Below, in pieces: positions 17,234 through 26,715 of a DNA stretch of 64,000 nt. The notes below the pieces were generated by a model. It was not told where the DNA came from. It saw nothing but the letters and a program-made list of their open reading frames with translations, and did no database searches. Source of the DNA: Salinispirillum marinum (GTDB taxonomy: Bacteria; Pseudomonadota; Gammaproteobacteria; Pseudomonadales; Natronospirillaceae); the NCBI RefSeq assembly GCF_042651565.1, contig NZ_JBHSDF010000003.1. The stretch is one strand, 5' to 3'. A program made the translations under genes and the position numbers. Position 1 is the stretch's first letter; the number at the start of each line of letters is the position of its first letter.

Positions 17234-18436
17234 TCACCGCTGTGCCGCCACCCAGTCAATCAGCAATGCCCTCTCCTCGTCCGTCATGCCGGTCATATTG
17301 CCCAGTGGCATATAGCCGCTACGCATGGAGGTGACAGCGCGGTCGGCGGCAACCAAAAGCTGGTCACTGTGTTCAAAATTTAACCCAGCGGGCGCGGCAC
17401 TGAACATGGTGGAGCTGGGGTTGGTAGCATGGCAGGTGGCGCAGCGCGCTTGCAGTATGTCGTCGATCTGCGCGGTGCTGACGTTGGCCATGGCGTTGCT
17501 GCGTTCTTCGGAAACGGCGGTTTGCGCGCTTGGCGGTGCCATTAGGAATGCCAGACCAGCCAAGGCAACAAGCGCGATGACCAAAATAGCAGGCTGTACC
17601 TTGCCTTGGTGTTTGAGGTTAAAGAAGTGCCGTGCGTAGGCGCTGATCGCACCGATGGCGGCCAGCACCAGCCAGTTGAGTTCATGCCCGTAGGTCATCG
17701 GGTAATGGTTGCTCAACATGATGAAGATGATGGGCAAGGTTAGGTAGTTGTTGTGCGTTGAGCGCAATTTGGCCATTAAGGCAGGTGCTGGGTCGGGTGT
17801 TTCACCCGCTTGTACGGCGGCAACGAGTTTGCGTTGCGCAGGCATGATACCGAGGAAGACGTTCCCGGCCATAATCGTGCCGATCAGTGCGCCCACTTGA
17901 ATGTAAGCCCCGCGGCCGGAAAAAACCGAAGTCATCAGCCAAGCGTAGAAGGTCAAAATCAGAAACAGCACGATGCCAAAAGCCATGCCGTTGCGGCGCA
18001 GCCGGCTGCGTAACAAGGCTTCGTAAATCGCCAAGCCGACCAACAAGGAGGCGACAGAGAGCATAACCGCCTGCGGTGTGGTGAAGGCAAATTTGCTGGC
18101 GTCGACCAAGTAAGCCTGCGCGCCCACGTAGTAGATCAGTACCATCAACACCATGCCGGTCAGCCAGGTGGTGTAGGCTTCCCATTTGAACCAATGCAGG
18201 GTTTCTGGCTGTTCTTCGGGTCCAAGTTGATACTTGGCGACTTCATAATAACCGCCGCCATGGATCGCCCACAGGTCGCCTTTTATGCCTTTGTCTTTCT
18301 TCCATTGCGGTGGTTCGCGAAGGTTATTGTCGAGCCAGATAAAATAGAAGGACGCGCCAATCCATGCGATCCCGGCGATGACATGAAACCAGCGGAAGAA
18401 CAGTTGCAGCCAATCCATCAAGTAAGCCATGGTCAT
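17234..18436 (-). CDS. puuD: Urate hydroxylase PuuD (membrane urate oxidase with cytochrome c domain)
   Basis: Membrane-bound enzyme oxidising urate to 5-hydroxyisourate, replacing soluble uricase. The 400 residues have eight or so membrane helices starting at WLQLFFRWFHVIAGIAWIGASFYFIW, then a C-terminal c-type cytochrome with the heme motif CATCH (ARCATCHATNP) and an axial-ligand methionine candidate in YMPLGNMTGMT. Electrons would pass to the respiratory chain instead of directly to oxygen. The ATG at 18436 follows GAGGA; the frame extends to 18481 without similarity. It is last in the xdhA-xdhB-guaD-uraH-puuD operon, 10 bases after uraH, whose product uses the PuuD product. Confidence 0.93.
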   Translation of the reverse strand: MTMAYLMDWLQLFFRWFHVIAGIAWIGASFYFIWLDNNLREPPQWKKDKGIKGDLWAIHGGGYYEVAKYQLGPEEQPETLHWFKWEAYTTWLTGMVLMVLIYYVGAQAYLVDASKFAFTTPQAVMLSVASLLVGLAIYEALLRSRLRRNGMAFGIVLFLILTFYAWLMTSVFSGRGAYIQVGALIGTIMAGNVFLGIMPAQRKLVAAVQAGETPDPAPALMAKLRSTHNNYLTLPIIFIMLSNHYPMTYGHELNWLVLAAIGAISAYARHFFNLKHQGKVQPAILVIALVALAGLAFLMAPPSAQTAVSEERSNAMANVSTAQIDDILQARCATCHATNPSSTMFSAAPAGLNFEHSDQLLVAADRAVTSMRSGYMPLGNMTGMTDEERALLIDWVAAQR

Positions 18437-18446
18437 GTTCGGGTCC

Positions 18447-18797
18447 TCAACTGCCGCGATAGGTGGAGTAACCGAAGTCACTCAGTAAAAGGGGAATGTG
18501 GTAGTGCTCATCGGGCGCTGTCAGGGCGAAGGTGATGCTCACACTGGGGTAAAAGCAGGTGCGTTGGTGGGTCGACATCCATGCGCCGGTCGCAAAATCA
18601 CACCGGTAGATACCTGCTTCACGGGGCTGCCCGACCAGCCAGTCGGTAATACGGCCATCGCTGTTGGTTTCGCCTTGGGCAATGGCTGTCCATTGATCAC
18701 CGTCCTGGCGGAACAACTGCACCCTGAGTCCGGCGGCAGGGCGGCCGGTGACGGTGTCCAATACGTGGGTGGTGATGGGGCTGTTAGCATTTGCCAT
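18447..18797 (-). CDS. uraH: 5-hydroxyisourate hydrolase (transthyretin-like)
   Basis: Converts 5-hydroxyisourate to OHCU, the second step of urate breakdown. The 116 residues form one transthyretin-related domain with the N-terminal THVLDTVTGRPAAGLRVQL and the C-terminal catalytic signature YHIPLLLSDFGYSTYRGS, ending in the invariant YRGS. No signal peptide is present, so it acts in the cytosol. It lies 2 bases after guaD and 10 bases before puuD on the minus strand. The next enzyme, UraD, is encoded 28 kb away at 46436. Confidence 0.97.
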   Translation of the reverse strand: MANANSPITTHVLDTVTGRPAAGLRVQLFRQDGDQWTAIAQGETNSDGRITDWLVGQPREAGIYRCDFATGAWMSTHQRTCFYPSVSITFALTAPDEHYHIPLLLSDFGYSTYRGS

Positions 18798-18799
18798 GA

Positions 18800-20131
18800 C
18801 TAAACGTTCTCCGTTGCGGTTGCGGCATCGCGTTGGTGTACCACCTGACCGGCGGCAATGGTGCTTTTCACGGTACGGTCATCGCCCAAGGTCATCAACA
18901 CAAACAATTGTTCTTCGAGCGTTTTAGTGTGCTGCATGCGGTACGACAACAGCGGCGTGGCGTTAAAATCTAACACCACAAAGTCGGCGTCGTGACCCGG
19001 TGCGAATGACCCGATGTGGTGCTCCAAACGGAGCGCTCGTGCACCGCCCAAGGTCGCTAAATACAGCGATTTGAACGGGTGCAACTTGGCCCCTTGCAAC
19101 TGCATGACTTTATAGGCTTCGTTCAGGCTGTGCAGGATGGAAAAGCTGGTGCCTGCACCGACATCCGTGCCGAGCCCGACGTTGACGCCATGCCGTTCAG
19201 CTTGCGGTAAATTGAACAGGCCGCTGCCCAAAAACAGGTTCGAGGTGGGGCAAAAGGCAATGGCCGAGCCGGTTTCCGCCAGCCGTTTGCATTCGTCGTC
19301 GCACAGATGTACACCATGCGCAAACACCGAGCGTTCGGTCAGTAGGTTGAACTGGTCGTAGGCGTCGAGGTAGTTTTTGCTTTCGGGAAACAACGCCTTC
19401 ACCCAATCGATTTCTTTCGGGTTTTCCGACAGATGAGTGTGCATATACAGGCCATCGTACTCCTGCAAAAGTTGCCCCGCCCGCGCCAATTGTTCGGGGG
19501 TGCTGGTGGGCGCAAACCGGGGGGTAACGGCGTAATGCAAACGGCCTTTGCCGTGCCAGCGCTCGATCAAGGCTCTGCTTTCGGTGTACCCGCTGTCGGC
19601 GTTGTCCAGGAGATAATCGGGGGCGTTGCGGTCCATCAGCACCTTGCCGCAAATCATGCGCAAATTGCGGGCCTCAGCGGCGCTGAAAAACGCTTCCACC
19701 GAGCTGGGGTGCACGGTACCGAATACCAACGCTGTGGTGGTGCCGTTGCGCAACAGTTCGTTTAAAAACCGCTCGGATACTTCGGCCGCATGGGCCGGGT
19801 CGGCAAATTCGCGTTCGGCCGGAAAGGTGTATTGGTTCAGCCAGTCGAGCAGTTGTTCGCCATAAGAGGCGATCATGCCCGTTTGCGGGTAATGGATGTG
19901 GGTGTCGATAAATCCCGGCATGATCAGCGCATCTGGGCAGTGGGTAATGTCTGTTCCGGCGGGCAAGGTGGGCAACAGGTCTGCCGCATGGCCTACGGCT
20001 TGAATGTGGCTGCCCGATACCACCAACAGGCCATCGGGAAAGTATTCATAAGAGGCTTCCAAGCCAACTTCAGCGGGGTCGGCAATACTGTGTACGATGG
20101 CACCGCGCCATGCCTTGATTTGTGCGGTCAT
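18800..20131 (-). CDS. guaD: Guanine deaminase
   Basis: Amidohydrolase-superfamily zinc enzyme that deaminates guanine to xanthine, feeding the xanthine dehydrogenase encoded just upstream. The 443 residues include the metal motif FIDTHIHYPQ, the HTHLSENPKE substrate loop, VFAHGVHLCDDE and the GLGTDVGAGTSFS aspartate loop. These distinguish guanine deaminase from cytosine or adenine deaminases. The start at 20131 is 3 bases after the xdhB stop, so translation is likely coupled. The ordering xdhAB-guaD-uraH-puuD puts consecutive reactions in one transcript. Confidence 0.95.
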   Translation of the reverse strand: MTAQIKAWRGAIVHSIADPAEVGLEASYEYFPDGLLVVSGSHIQAVGHAADLLPTLPAGTDITHCPDALIMPGFIDTHIHYPQTGMIASYGEQLLDWLNQYTFPAEREFADPAHAAEVSERFLNELLRNGTTTALVFGTVHPSSVEAFFSAAEARNLRMICGKVLMDRNAPDYLLDNADSGYTESRALIERWHGKGRLHYAVTPRFAPTSTPEQLARAGQLLQEYDGLYMHTHLSENPKEIDWVKALFPESKNYLDAYDQFNLLTERSVFAHGVHLCDDECKRLAETGSAIAFCPTSNLFLGSGLFNLPQAERHGVNVGLGTDVGAGTSFSILHSLNEAYKVMQLQGAKLHPFKSLYLATLGGARALRLEHHIGSFAPGHDADFVVLDFNATPLLSYRMQHTKTLEEQLFVLMTLGDDRTVKSTIAAGQVVHQRDAATATENV

Positions 20132-20134
20132 GCG

Positions 20135-22528
20135 TTATTGTCCCTGCTCGGTAGAAACGTGCGTGCTCGATACGATGTCGGCACGAAGTTGTTGAATGCC
20201 TCGTAGCACCCGTTCCGGGGTAGCCGGGGCGTCGATGCGTGGCTGGATGCGATAATCGCCCACACTGGCGACCGCATCTTTAATTGCACACCACGCAGCA
20301 ATGCCGAGCATAAAGGGCGGTTCACCCACGGCTTTCGAGTGGAATACGGTGTCTTCGGGGTTTTGGCGACTTTCGACCAGATGCACGCGGAAGTCTAAGG
20401 GCATGTCGCTGACCGCCGGTATTTTGTAGCTGGCGGGGCTGTTGGTCATCAGTTTACCCTGTTCGTTCCACACCAACTCTTCGGTGGTCAGCCAACCCAT
20501 GCCTTGCACAAAACCGCCTTCGATCTGCCCGATATCGATGGCCGGGTTCAGTGACGCGCCAACGTCGTGCAGAATGTCCGTGCGCAGCATTTTGTATTCA
20601 CCCGTTAAGGTATCCACAATGGTTTCGCAGCAGGCGGCACCATAGGCGAAGTAATAAAACGGATGCCCGGCGGCTTTTTCGCGGTCGTAATAGATTTTGG
20701 GGGTGCGGTAGTAGCCGGTCGCCGACAGAGAAATCTGGTGGTAATACGCCAAGCTGGCGAGTTCAGGGAATGAGAGGTAGTGAGCGCCTACTTTTATATG
20801 GCCGTTGTGAAAGATCACCTCGTCGGGCTGCACCTTGAAGTGTTCGGAGGCGAAGTTGATCAAGCGGTCTTTTATCGTCTGTGCCGCGTTCTGTGCCGCC
20901 TTGCCGTTGAGGTCGGCGCCGGAGGACGCTGCGGTGGGCGACGTGTTCGGTACTTTGTCTGTGCGCGTGGCGGAAATTTGAATTTGATCCAGCTCTACCT
21001 GCAACACTTCAGCTACAATCTGCGCGACCTTGGTGTTCAAGCCTTGGCCCATTTCGGTACCACCATGGTTTAGGTGAATGCTGCCGTCGGTGTAAACGTG
21101 CAGCAATGCACCGGCTTGGTTGAGGAACGAGGCGGTAAACGAAATGCCGAATTTTACCGGAGTCAGCGCCAGCCCTTTTTTTAGCACAGGGCTTTGGCGG
21201 TTGAACTCGACGATGTCCTTCCGGCGTTGCGCGTAGTCAGCAGTGCGCTCCAGCTCGGAAGTGATGTGTTCTAAAATATTGTGCTCCACCGTTTGGTGGT
21301 AGTGCGTAACGTTGCGCTCGGTTTGGCCATAATAATTGGCCTTGCGCACGTCGAGCGGGTCTTTGCCTAAATAGCGCGCAATGCAGTCCATGATTTCTTC
21401 AATCGCCATCATGCCTTGCGGCCCGCCGAAACCCCGATACGCCGTATTGGAGGCCAGATTGGTTTTGCAACGGTAGCCGGTGATCAGGGCGTCACCCAGA
21501 TAATAGGCGTTGTCGGCGTGGAACATGGCGCGGTCGACAATCGAACCGGACAGGTCGGCGGAATAACCGCAGTTTCCGGCTAGGTCTATCTTCACGCCTT
21601 GCAGCACGCCTTGGTCATCAAAACCCACATCATAACGCGCATAAAAGGGGTGCCGCTTGCCGGTCATCAGCATGTCGTCCACCCGCGCCAGCCGCATTTT
21701 AGTCGGGCGTTTGGTGAGGTGGGCGATGACCGCGCACAGGCACGCCGGGCCAGCGGCTTGCGTTTCTTTACCACCAAACCCGCCGCCCATACGGCGCATG
21801 TCGGTGGTAACGCGGTGCATGGGCACACCCAATACACTGGCAACCAGTTTCTGAATTTCCGTCGGGTGCTGGCTTGAGGTATAGACGATCATACCGCCAT
21901 CTTCCGTCGGCATGACAGAGGAAATCTGTGTTTCTAAATAGAAGTGTTCTTGCCCGCCAATGTGCAGTTCGCCCTGCAGACGATTTGGCGCTTGAGCCAA
22001 CGCACCCACGGCATCACCGCGTTTATGCTGGTGTGGATCGAGCACGAAGTGTTGTTTTTCCAGTGCTTCAACCACGTCCAGTACAGGATCGAGATCTTCA
22101 TATTCGATGATCGCGGCTTGTGCGGCTTGGCGGGCAATGTCCATGGAGTTGGCGGCGACGGCAATGACCGGCTGGCCGACATACTGCACCACACCATCGG
22201 CCAGCAAGGGGTCACCCGCAACCAGTGGGCCGATGTCAAGTTCGCCCGGCACGTCCTGTGCGGTGATGGCAATGGCGACGCCGGGGAAGTTGTAACAGGG
22301 CGTAATATCGATGTGTGTGATACGCGCATGGGCTCGGTCGCTGAGGCGCGCCACCACATGGAGTTGGTTGGGGAATTCGGGGCGATCATCAATATAGATC
22401 GCCTCACCGGTCACATGTTTATCGGCACTTTCGTGTTTTAGGCCTTTGCCGACACCGGTTTTTAAGTCGGCGCGAAATTGGGCTTCTTGTTCGGCTTGGC
22501 TGGCAACGGGGTGATGATGGTTAGACAT
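20135..22528 (-). CDS. xdhB: Xanthine dehydrogenase, molybdopterin-binding subunit
   Basis: Large catalytic subunit carrying the molybdenum cofactor, oxidising hypoxanthine/xanthine to urate. The 797 residues have the aldehyde oxidase/xanthine dehydrogenase hammerhead domain (GEAIYIDDRPEFPNQLH) and cofactor-binding segments RRMGGGFGGKETQ, GGTEMGQGLNTK and ASSGADLNG. The late GEPPFMLGIAAWCAI segment contains the catalytic glutamate. It overlaps the end of xdhA by 8 bases. Cofactor insertion should depend on XdhC, encoded at 46936 in a separate operon that carries a similar promoter dyad. Confidence 0.96.
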   Translation of the reverse strand: MSNHHHPVASQAEQEAQFRADLKTGVGKGLKHESADKHVTGEAIYIDDRPEFPNQLHVVARLSDRAHARITHIDITPCYNFPGVAIAITAQDVPGELDIGPLVAGDPLLADGVVQYVGQPVIAVAANSMDIARQAAQAAIIEYEDLDPVLDVVEALEKQHFVLDPHQHKRGDAVGALAQAPNRLQGELHIGGQEHFYLETQISSVMPTEDGGMIVYTSSQHPTEIQKLVASVLGVPMHRVTTDMRRMGGGFGGKETQAAGPACLCAVIAHLTKRPTKMRLARVDDMLMTGKRHPFYARYDVGFDDQGVLQGVKIDLAGNCGYSADLSGSIVDRAMFHADNAYYLGDALITGYRCKTNLASNTAYRGFGGPQGMMAIEEIMDCIARYLGKDPLDVRKANYYGQTERNVTHYHQTVEHNILEHITSELERTADYAQRRKDIVEFNRQSPVLKKGLALTPVKFGISFTASFLNQAGALLHVYTDGSIHLNHGGTEMGQGLNTKVAQIVAEVLQVELDQIQISATRTDKVPNTSPTAASSGADLNGKAAQNAAQTIKDRLINFASEHFKVQPDEVIFHNGHIKVGAHYLSFPELASLAYYHQISLSATGYYRTPKIYYDREKAAGHPFYYFAYGAACCETIVDTLTGEYKMLRTDILHDVGASLNPAIDIGQIEGGFVQGMGWLTTEELVWNEQGKLMTNSPASYKIPAVSDMPLDFRVHLVESRQNPEDTVFHSKAVGEPPFMLGIAAWCAIKDAVASVGDYRIQPRIDAPATPERVLRGIQQLRADIVSSTHVSTEQGQ

Positions 22529-23957
22529 AATCGGTCACCCGCGTGGTGGTCAGCGGTGCGTTCAGCTCCAGATGCCATTTGCGCATCAGGTTTTGCGCCA
22601 CCAAAAGACGATATTCTTTACTGGCGCGAAAGTCGCTGAGCGGCGTGAAATCCTGCGCCAGAGCAAGGCACCCTTGTTCTATGGTTGTGACATGCCAAGG
22701 CTGTCCGAGCAATGCTTGTTCGGCGTTCAACGCCCGTTTGGGAGTCGCCGCCATACCGCCGAAGGCGATACGGATCTGCGCGACGATGCCTGCCTCAAGG
22801 CGTACAGCGAACGCCGCACAGACGGCAGAAATGTCGTCGTCGATGCGCTTGGACACCTTGTAGGCACGAAACTCGACGTTCTCGGACGTCGGAATAATGA
22901 TTTTCTCAATGAACTCTCCGGCGGTTAACACGGTTTTCCGGTAATCAAGGAAGAAGTCTTCCAGGGCAATGGTACGTTGCTGTGTACCACAACGAAGTTG
23001 CAGTTTTGCGTCCAAAGCAATTAATAGTGGCGGGCTGTCGCCAATGGGCGAGGCGTTGCCAATGTTGCCGCCTAAGGTACCTTGGTTGCGAATTTGCAGC
23101 GAAGCAAAGCGATGCAGTAACTCACCAAAGTCAGGAAAATGTTGGCTGAGTGTGGCGTACAGGTCGGTCAAGGCCACGGCCGCGCCCACTTCCAAACGAT
23201 CCTCAAGCACCGTAAGGGTTTTCATTTCGCTGATTTGGCCGACATGAATCAGCGTGGGTAAGGCTCGATGAAATTGGGTTACTTCTAAGGCTAAGTCCGT
23301 ACCGCCCGCCAATAAGCGAGCTTCCGGGTGCTGCTGGTACAACTCGGCCAATTGTGCCGTGGTCTGGGGTATAAAACAGCGGTGTCCGTTGGCGGACAGT
23401 TCGGTTGGCCCGGTTGGGTGAATGTCCCGCAACATGCGCAGTGTATGTGCATGCGCCGCATCAAAATGGTCTGTATGCGGGGTGTTTAAGGCTTGCTGCG
23501 CAGCGGCCAATATAGGGCGATAACCGGTGCAGCGGCACAGATTGCCCGACAACGCTTCTAGCGTAGCCGCGTGATCATGTTCAGGATGGTTTTTATCCAG
23601 CGCGAACAATGACATCACGAATCCGGGGGTGCAAAAGCCGCATTGCGAACCGTGGCAGTCGGCCATGGCTTGCTGGACCGGGTGCAAGGCACCGTCATGC
23701 TTTAAGTCTTCTACGGTGATCAATTGTTTGCCGTGTAGCGCGGGTACAAAGGTGAGACAGGAATTCAGCGTACGGTAGCGGATGTCATCACCGACCAGTT
23801 CGCCAACCACCACGGTGCAGGCCCCGCAGTCGCCCGACGCGCAGCCTTCTTTGGTGCCAGTTTTACCACAGTGTTGACGCAGGTAATTCAACACCGTGGT
23901 ATTGGGGTCAAGCGTCTCTTCGGTGTGAATGTTCTGGTTGAGTATGAACTGAAGCAC
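22521..23957 (-). CDS. xdhA: Xanthine dehydrogenase, FAD and [2Fe-2S] subunit
   Basis: Electron-transfer subunit of xanthine dehydrogenase. The 478 residues begin with a plant-type ferredoxin domain (cysteines in GCASGDCGACTVVVG), then a second cluster domain (QCGFCTPGF and LCRCTGYRPI), then the FAD domain (LLAGGTDLALEV, TLGGNIGNASPIGD) and a C-terminal CO-dehydrogenase-flavoprotein-like domain. The GTG at 23957 is chosen because GGGAGA lies 6 bases upstream; the frame is open to 23981. It is first in the five-gene purine operon, with the dyad at 24021-24036 64 bases upstream. Confidence 0.95.
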   Translation of the reverse strand: MLQFILNQNIHTEETLDPNTTVLNYLRQHCGKTGTKEGCASGDCGACTVVVGELVGDDIRYRTLNSCLTFVPALHGKQLITVEDLKHDGALHPVQQAMADCHGSQCGFCTPGFVMSLFALDKNHPEHDHAATLEALSGNLCRCTGYRPILAAAQQALNTPHTDHFDAAHAHTLRMLRDIHPTGPTELSANGHRCFIPQTTAQLAELYQQHPEARLLAGGTDLALEVTQFHRALPTLIHVGQISEMKTLTVLEDRLEVGAAVALTDLYATLSQHFPDFGELLHRFASLQIRNQGTLGGNIGNASPIGDSPPLLIALDAKLQLRCGTQQRTIALEDFFLDYRKTVLTAGEFIEKIIIPTSENVEFRAYKVSKRIDDDISAVCAAFAVRLEAGIVAQIRIAFGGMAATPKRALNAEQALLGQPWHVTTIEQGCLALAQDFTPLSDFRASKEYRLLVAQNLMRKWHLELNAPLTTTRVTDYV

Positions 23958-24020
23958 GGTGAATCTCCCGCTGCGCTGCAAGCGTCACTTTATTATAGTC
24001 CATCGCATTGTAGTCATGGC

Positions 24021-24036
24021 TTGACCGCTTGGTCAA
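24021..24036. promoter_or_regulatory. Purine-operon dyad TTGACC-GCTT-GGTCAA upstream of xdhA
   Basis: Perfect 6-base inverted repeat, spacer 4, in the 145-base gap between xdhA and the glycerate kinase gene. The same dyad with another spacer lies upstream of puuE (25486), and a 5-base version upstream of xdhC (47890). Distances to the start codons are 64, 67 and 61 bases. Recurrence at the same position before purine-catabolic genes suggests the operator of one shared regulator, probably a dimeric helix-turn-helix protein not encoded in this window. Confidence 0.65.
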
Positions 24037-24102
24037 CAAGTCGAGCGGTTCGTGCCTAAAATGGCCTTTTATCGCCTTTTCACCGACGTATTATGCAGCC
24101 CA

Positions 24103-25368
24103 CTAACGAATCAGAATGGCGCGGAAGTCGTTCACATTGGTCAAGGTCGGGCCGGTGATCAGCGCGTCGTTTAACGCCGCAAAAAAGCCGTGTCCGTTAT
24201 TCGTATCCAGTGCGGCTTGTGGGTCAATGCTCAGTGCGCGGGCGCGCGTTAGCGTATGTTCATCAATCAAGGCACCCGCCACCTCGGCCATCCCATCCAC
24301 GCCGTCGGTGTCGGCGGCCAACGCCGTTACCCCGGACATGCCTTGGAGTGCGACCGCCAAAGAAAGCAGAAATTCGACATTACGCCCACCCACGCCGTTG
24401 CCACGCACGGTGACCGTGGTTTCACCACCGGATAACAACACACAGGGTGGTGCGATGGGTTGTCCAAAGGTGCTCACCTGGCGCGTTATGCCCGCCATGA
24501 CTTTGCCTAACTCGCGGGCTTCACCTTCCAAACTGTCGCCCAGAATCAAGGGCGTGATACCGGCGGTACGGGCAGCTTGTGCCGCCGCTTCCAACGCAAC
24601 TTGCGGTGCGGCCACCAAATGCGTGGTGACGTTATGCAGCCGTGGATCATCCGGTTTAACGGATTCCAGCCTGCCCTGTGCCAGGCCTTCCTGCACCAAC
24701 GCAGGGACTTCGATGTCGTAGCGTGCCAACACCGCGAGTGCCTCGGCGCAGGTGCTAGGGTCGCCCACCGTGGGACCAGAGGCGATGGCGGGTAAGTCAT
24801 CACCCGGCACATCGGAAATCAACAAATTCACCACCCGCGCCGGATAGCAGGCCGCCGCCAAACGCCCGCCCTTAATGGCGGAGAGGTGTCGCCGCACGAT
24901 GTTCATTTCTTGAATACTCGCGCCGGAGCGCAACAACGCTTGGCTAATGTGTTGTTTGTCGGCGAGGGTTAAGCCGTCGGCTGGGAGTGGGAGTAGTGCG
25001 GAACCGCCACCGGAAATCAGCACAATCACTTGATCATCTGCCGTTAGCCCTTGCACCATATCCAACATGTGCTGTGCCGCCTGCTCACCTGCTGCATCGG
25101 GCACGGGGTGCGCAGCTTCGACAATTTCAATATGCGTGCAGGGTACAGCATAACCATATCGGGTGACGACCAAGCCGCTGATCTCTCCGACCCAATGCTG
25201 TTCTAAGGCCTGCGCCATGGCCGCGGATGCCTTGCCGGCGCCAATAACCAAGGTGCGACCTGCGGTTGGCTCGGGTAAAAAATGCTGCACACAGCGCTCC
25301 GGTTGGGCAACGGCCAGTGCGGCATCAAACAATTGGCGTAGTATTTGGCGGTCATCGTGCTCGGTCAT
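24103..25368 (-). CDS. ttuD: Glycerate 2-kinase / hydroxypyruvate reductase-like (MOFRL family)
   Basis: A 421-residue member of the TtuD/MOFRL family, today mostly assigned as glycerate 2-kinase (older databases: hydroxypyruvate reductase). Landmarks are VIGAGKASAAMAQALE, the AHPVPDAAGEQAA segment, LISGGGSALLPLPADGL, ISDVPGDDLPAIASGPT, and the C-terminal GGRNVEFLLSLA and DTDGVDGMAEVAGA. It can phosphorylate glycerate formed from glyoxylate, the end product of allantoin breakdown, which explains its place between xdhA and puuE. The genes for glyoxylate carboligase and tartronate semialdehyde reductase are not in the window. The ATG at 25368 has GAGAGG upstream. Confidence 0.88.
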   Translation of the reverse strand: MTEHDDRQILRQLFDAALAVAQPERCVQHFLPEPTAGRTLVIGAGKASAAMAQALEQHWVGEISGLVVTRYGYAVPCTHIEIVEAAHPVPDAAGEQAAQHMLDMVQGLTADDQVIVLISGGGSALLPLPADGLTLADKQHISQALLRSGASIQEMNIVRRHLSAIKGGRLAAACYPARVVNLLISDVPGDDLPAIASGPTVGDPSTCAEALAVLARYDIEVPALVQEGLAQGRLESVKPDDPRLHNVTTHLVAAPQVALEAAAQAARTAGITPLILGDSLEGEARELGKVMAGITRQVSTFGQPIAPPCVLLSGGETTVTVRGNGVGGRNVEFLLSLAVALQGMSGVTALAADTDGVDGMAEVAGALIDEHTLTRARALSIDPQAALDTNNGHGFFAALNDALITGPTLTNVNDFRAILIR

Positions 25369-25485
25369 GGGGTGTTGGCCTCTCGGTGCGTTGTACGGCG
25401 CACTTCGGTGGTGCGTTTTTTCCCGGTGGTGTACAAATGTACGGGAATTAGGTGCTGCTTGCCTACCTTGCATGCTTTGGGCCAA

Positions 25486-25501
25486 TTGACCTTATGGTCA
25501 A
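25486..25501. promoter_or_regulatory. Purine-operon dyad TTGACC-TTAT-GGTCAA between ttuD and puuE
   Basis: Perfect 6-base inverted repeat with a 4-base spacer, sited between divergent genes: 67 bases before the puuE ATG and 117 bases before the ttuD ATG. It shares both arms with the site upstream of xdhA. It could control both directions. Confidence 0.65.
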
Positions 25502-25568
25502 TCCGCAGTCACTGATCTACTATTTTGATCTATTATTCTGAACAGCCCTTCTTGCAAAGGTGAACGCC

Positions 25569-26489
25569 ATGACACCCGAATATCCCCGTGATCTGATCGG
25601 CTATGCCGGTCGCCCACCGCAAGCGAATTGGCCCGGTAAGGCCAAAATAGCGGTTCAATTTGTGTTGAACTATGAAGAAGGTGGTGAAAACTGTGTGTTG
25701 CATGGTGATGCCCATTCGGAAACCTTTTTGTCGGAAATCATCGGCGCTGCACCGTATCCAAGCCGCCACATGAGCATGGAGTCGATCTATGAATACGGAT
25801 CTCGGGCGGGTTTATGGCGTATTTTGCGTGAATTCGAGCGTCGCGGATTGCCGCTCACGGTGTTTGGCGTGGCCATGGCGTTGCAACGTAACCCCGAAGC
25901 GGTAACGGCGTTTAAATCGCTCGGGCATGAGGTGGCGTGCCATGGGCTGCGGTGGATTCATTATCAAGACATGCCGGAAGCGCAAGAACGCGCGCATTTA
26001 CAGCAGGCGTTGGCGACTATGGAAAGCCTATTCGGCGAACGCCCCTTGGGCTGGTATACCGGGCGCGACAGCCCGAACACGCGGCGGTTGGTGGTGGAAG
26101 AAGGCGGGTTGCTGTACGACTCGGATTACTATGGTGACGACCTGCCGTTTTGGACGCCGGTGACGACCTCCACAGGCGAGGTAAAACAGCATTTGGTGGT
26201 GCCCTATACCTTGGATACCAACGATATGCGTTTTGCCGCGGCGCAGGGGTTTAATAGTGGGGAGCAGTTTTTTCAGTATGTGAAGGATGCGTTCGACGTA
26301 CTGTACGCCGAAGGCGAAGACAGCCCGAAGATGTTGTCGATTGGCTTGCATTGCCGGTTGATTGGGCGGCCGGGGCGATTTCGCGCGTTGCAGCGCTTTC
26401 TCGACCACATTGAAGCGCACGATCGGGTGTGGGTGACCCGACGAGTGGATATTGCGCGGCATTGGGTGGTGGAGCATCCCGCTGTATGA
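25569..26489 (+). CDS. puuE: Allantoinase PuuE (polysaccharide-deacetylase type)
   Basis: Hydrolyses allantoin to allantoate. It belongs to the NodB/polysaccharide deacetylase fold, not the amidohydrolase fold of AllB. The 306 residues contain DLIGYAGRPPQANWPG, FVLNYEEGGENCVLHGD, the PSRHMSMESIYEYGSRAG segment, LGHEVACHGLRWIHYQ (metal-site histidines) and GWYTGRDSPNTRRL, all typical of PuuE. The ATG at 25569 sits 8 bases after AAAGG; a GTG at 25560 is an alternative. Its substrate is made by UraD and its product used by allantoicase, both encoded near 46-49 kb. Confidence 0.95.
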   Translation: MTPEYPRDLIGYAGRPPQANWPGKAKIAVQFVLNYEEGGENCVLHGDAHSETFLSEIIGAAPYPSRHMSMESIYEYGSRAGLWRILREFERRGLPLTVFGVAMALQRNPEAVTAFKSLGHEVACHGLRWIHYQDMPEAQERAHLQQALATMESLFGERPLGWYTGRDSPNTRRLVVEEGGLLYDSDYYGDDLPFWTPVTTSTGEVKQHLVVPYTLDTNDMRFAAAQGFNSGEQFFQYVKDAFDVLYAEGEDSPKMLSIGLHCRLIGRPGRFRALQRFLDHIEAHDRVWVTRRVDIARHWVVEHPAV

Positions 26490-26502
26490 TTTTCTGATGG
26501 CA

Positions 26503-26634
26503 GTGTATTTATTCGGTTCCTTGGTAGGACTAGGCTCCTTCTGGCACGCATAAATCCATCCATGGAGCTCCCTTGCGGCGTCCTGCCGCAAAGGGCCATC
26601 AGGAGCCTAGCCCTACCACGGAACCATAAATACC
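26503..26634. repeat. Nested palindromic element A
   Basis: Long imperfect inverted repeat in the 226-base gap between puuE and the MFS gene. The outer arms (about 26503-26543 and 26597-26634) pair GGTTCC with GGAACC, TAGGCTCCT with AGGAGCCTA, and so on. An inner hairpin near 26570-26595 pairs CCTTGCGGC with GCCGCAAAGG. Read on the minus strand, its central module CCATGGATGGATTTATGCGT resembles that of element B at 35900, which suggests a dispersed repeat family. It may also end transcription or protect the puuE mRNA. Confidence 0.7.
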
Positions 26635-26715
26635 TAAACCCCACCCCACGGTCTAAACTTGTAACTCCATTCGCAATGCCTTAATTTAGTGCGCCGCCCA
26701 CCCTGAGGAGTGCAT

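Noticed and set aside
24116..24721. Plus-strand open frame of about 200 codons opposite the glycerate kinase
   Set aside because: It is the antisense of a well-supported gene, with Ser/Pro/Ala-rich composition typical of shadow frames.
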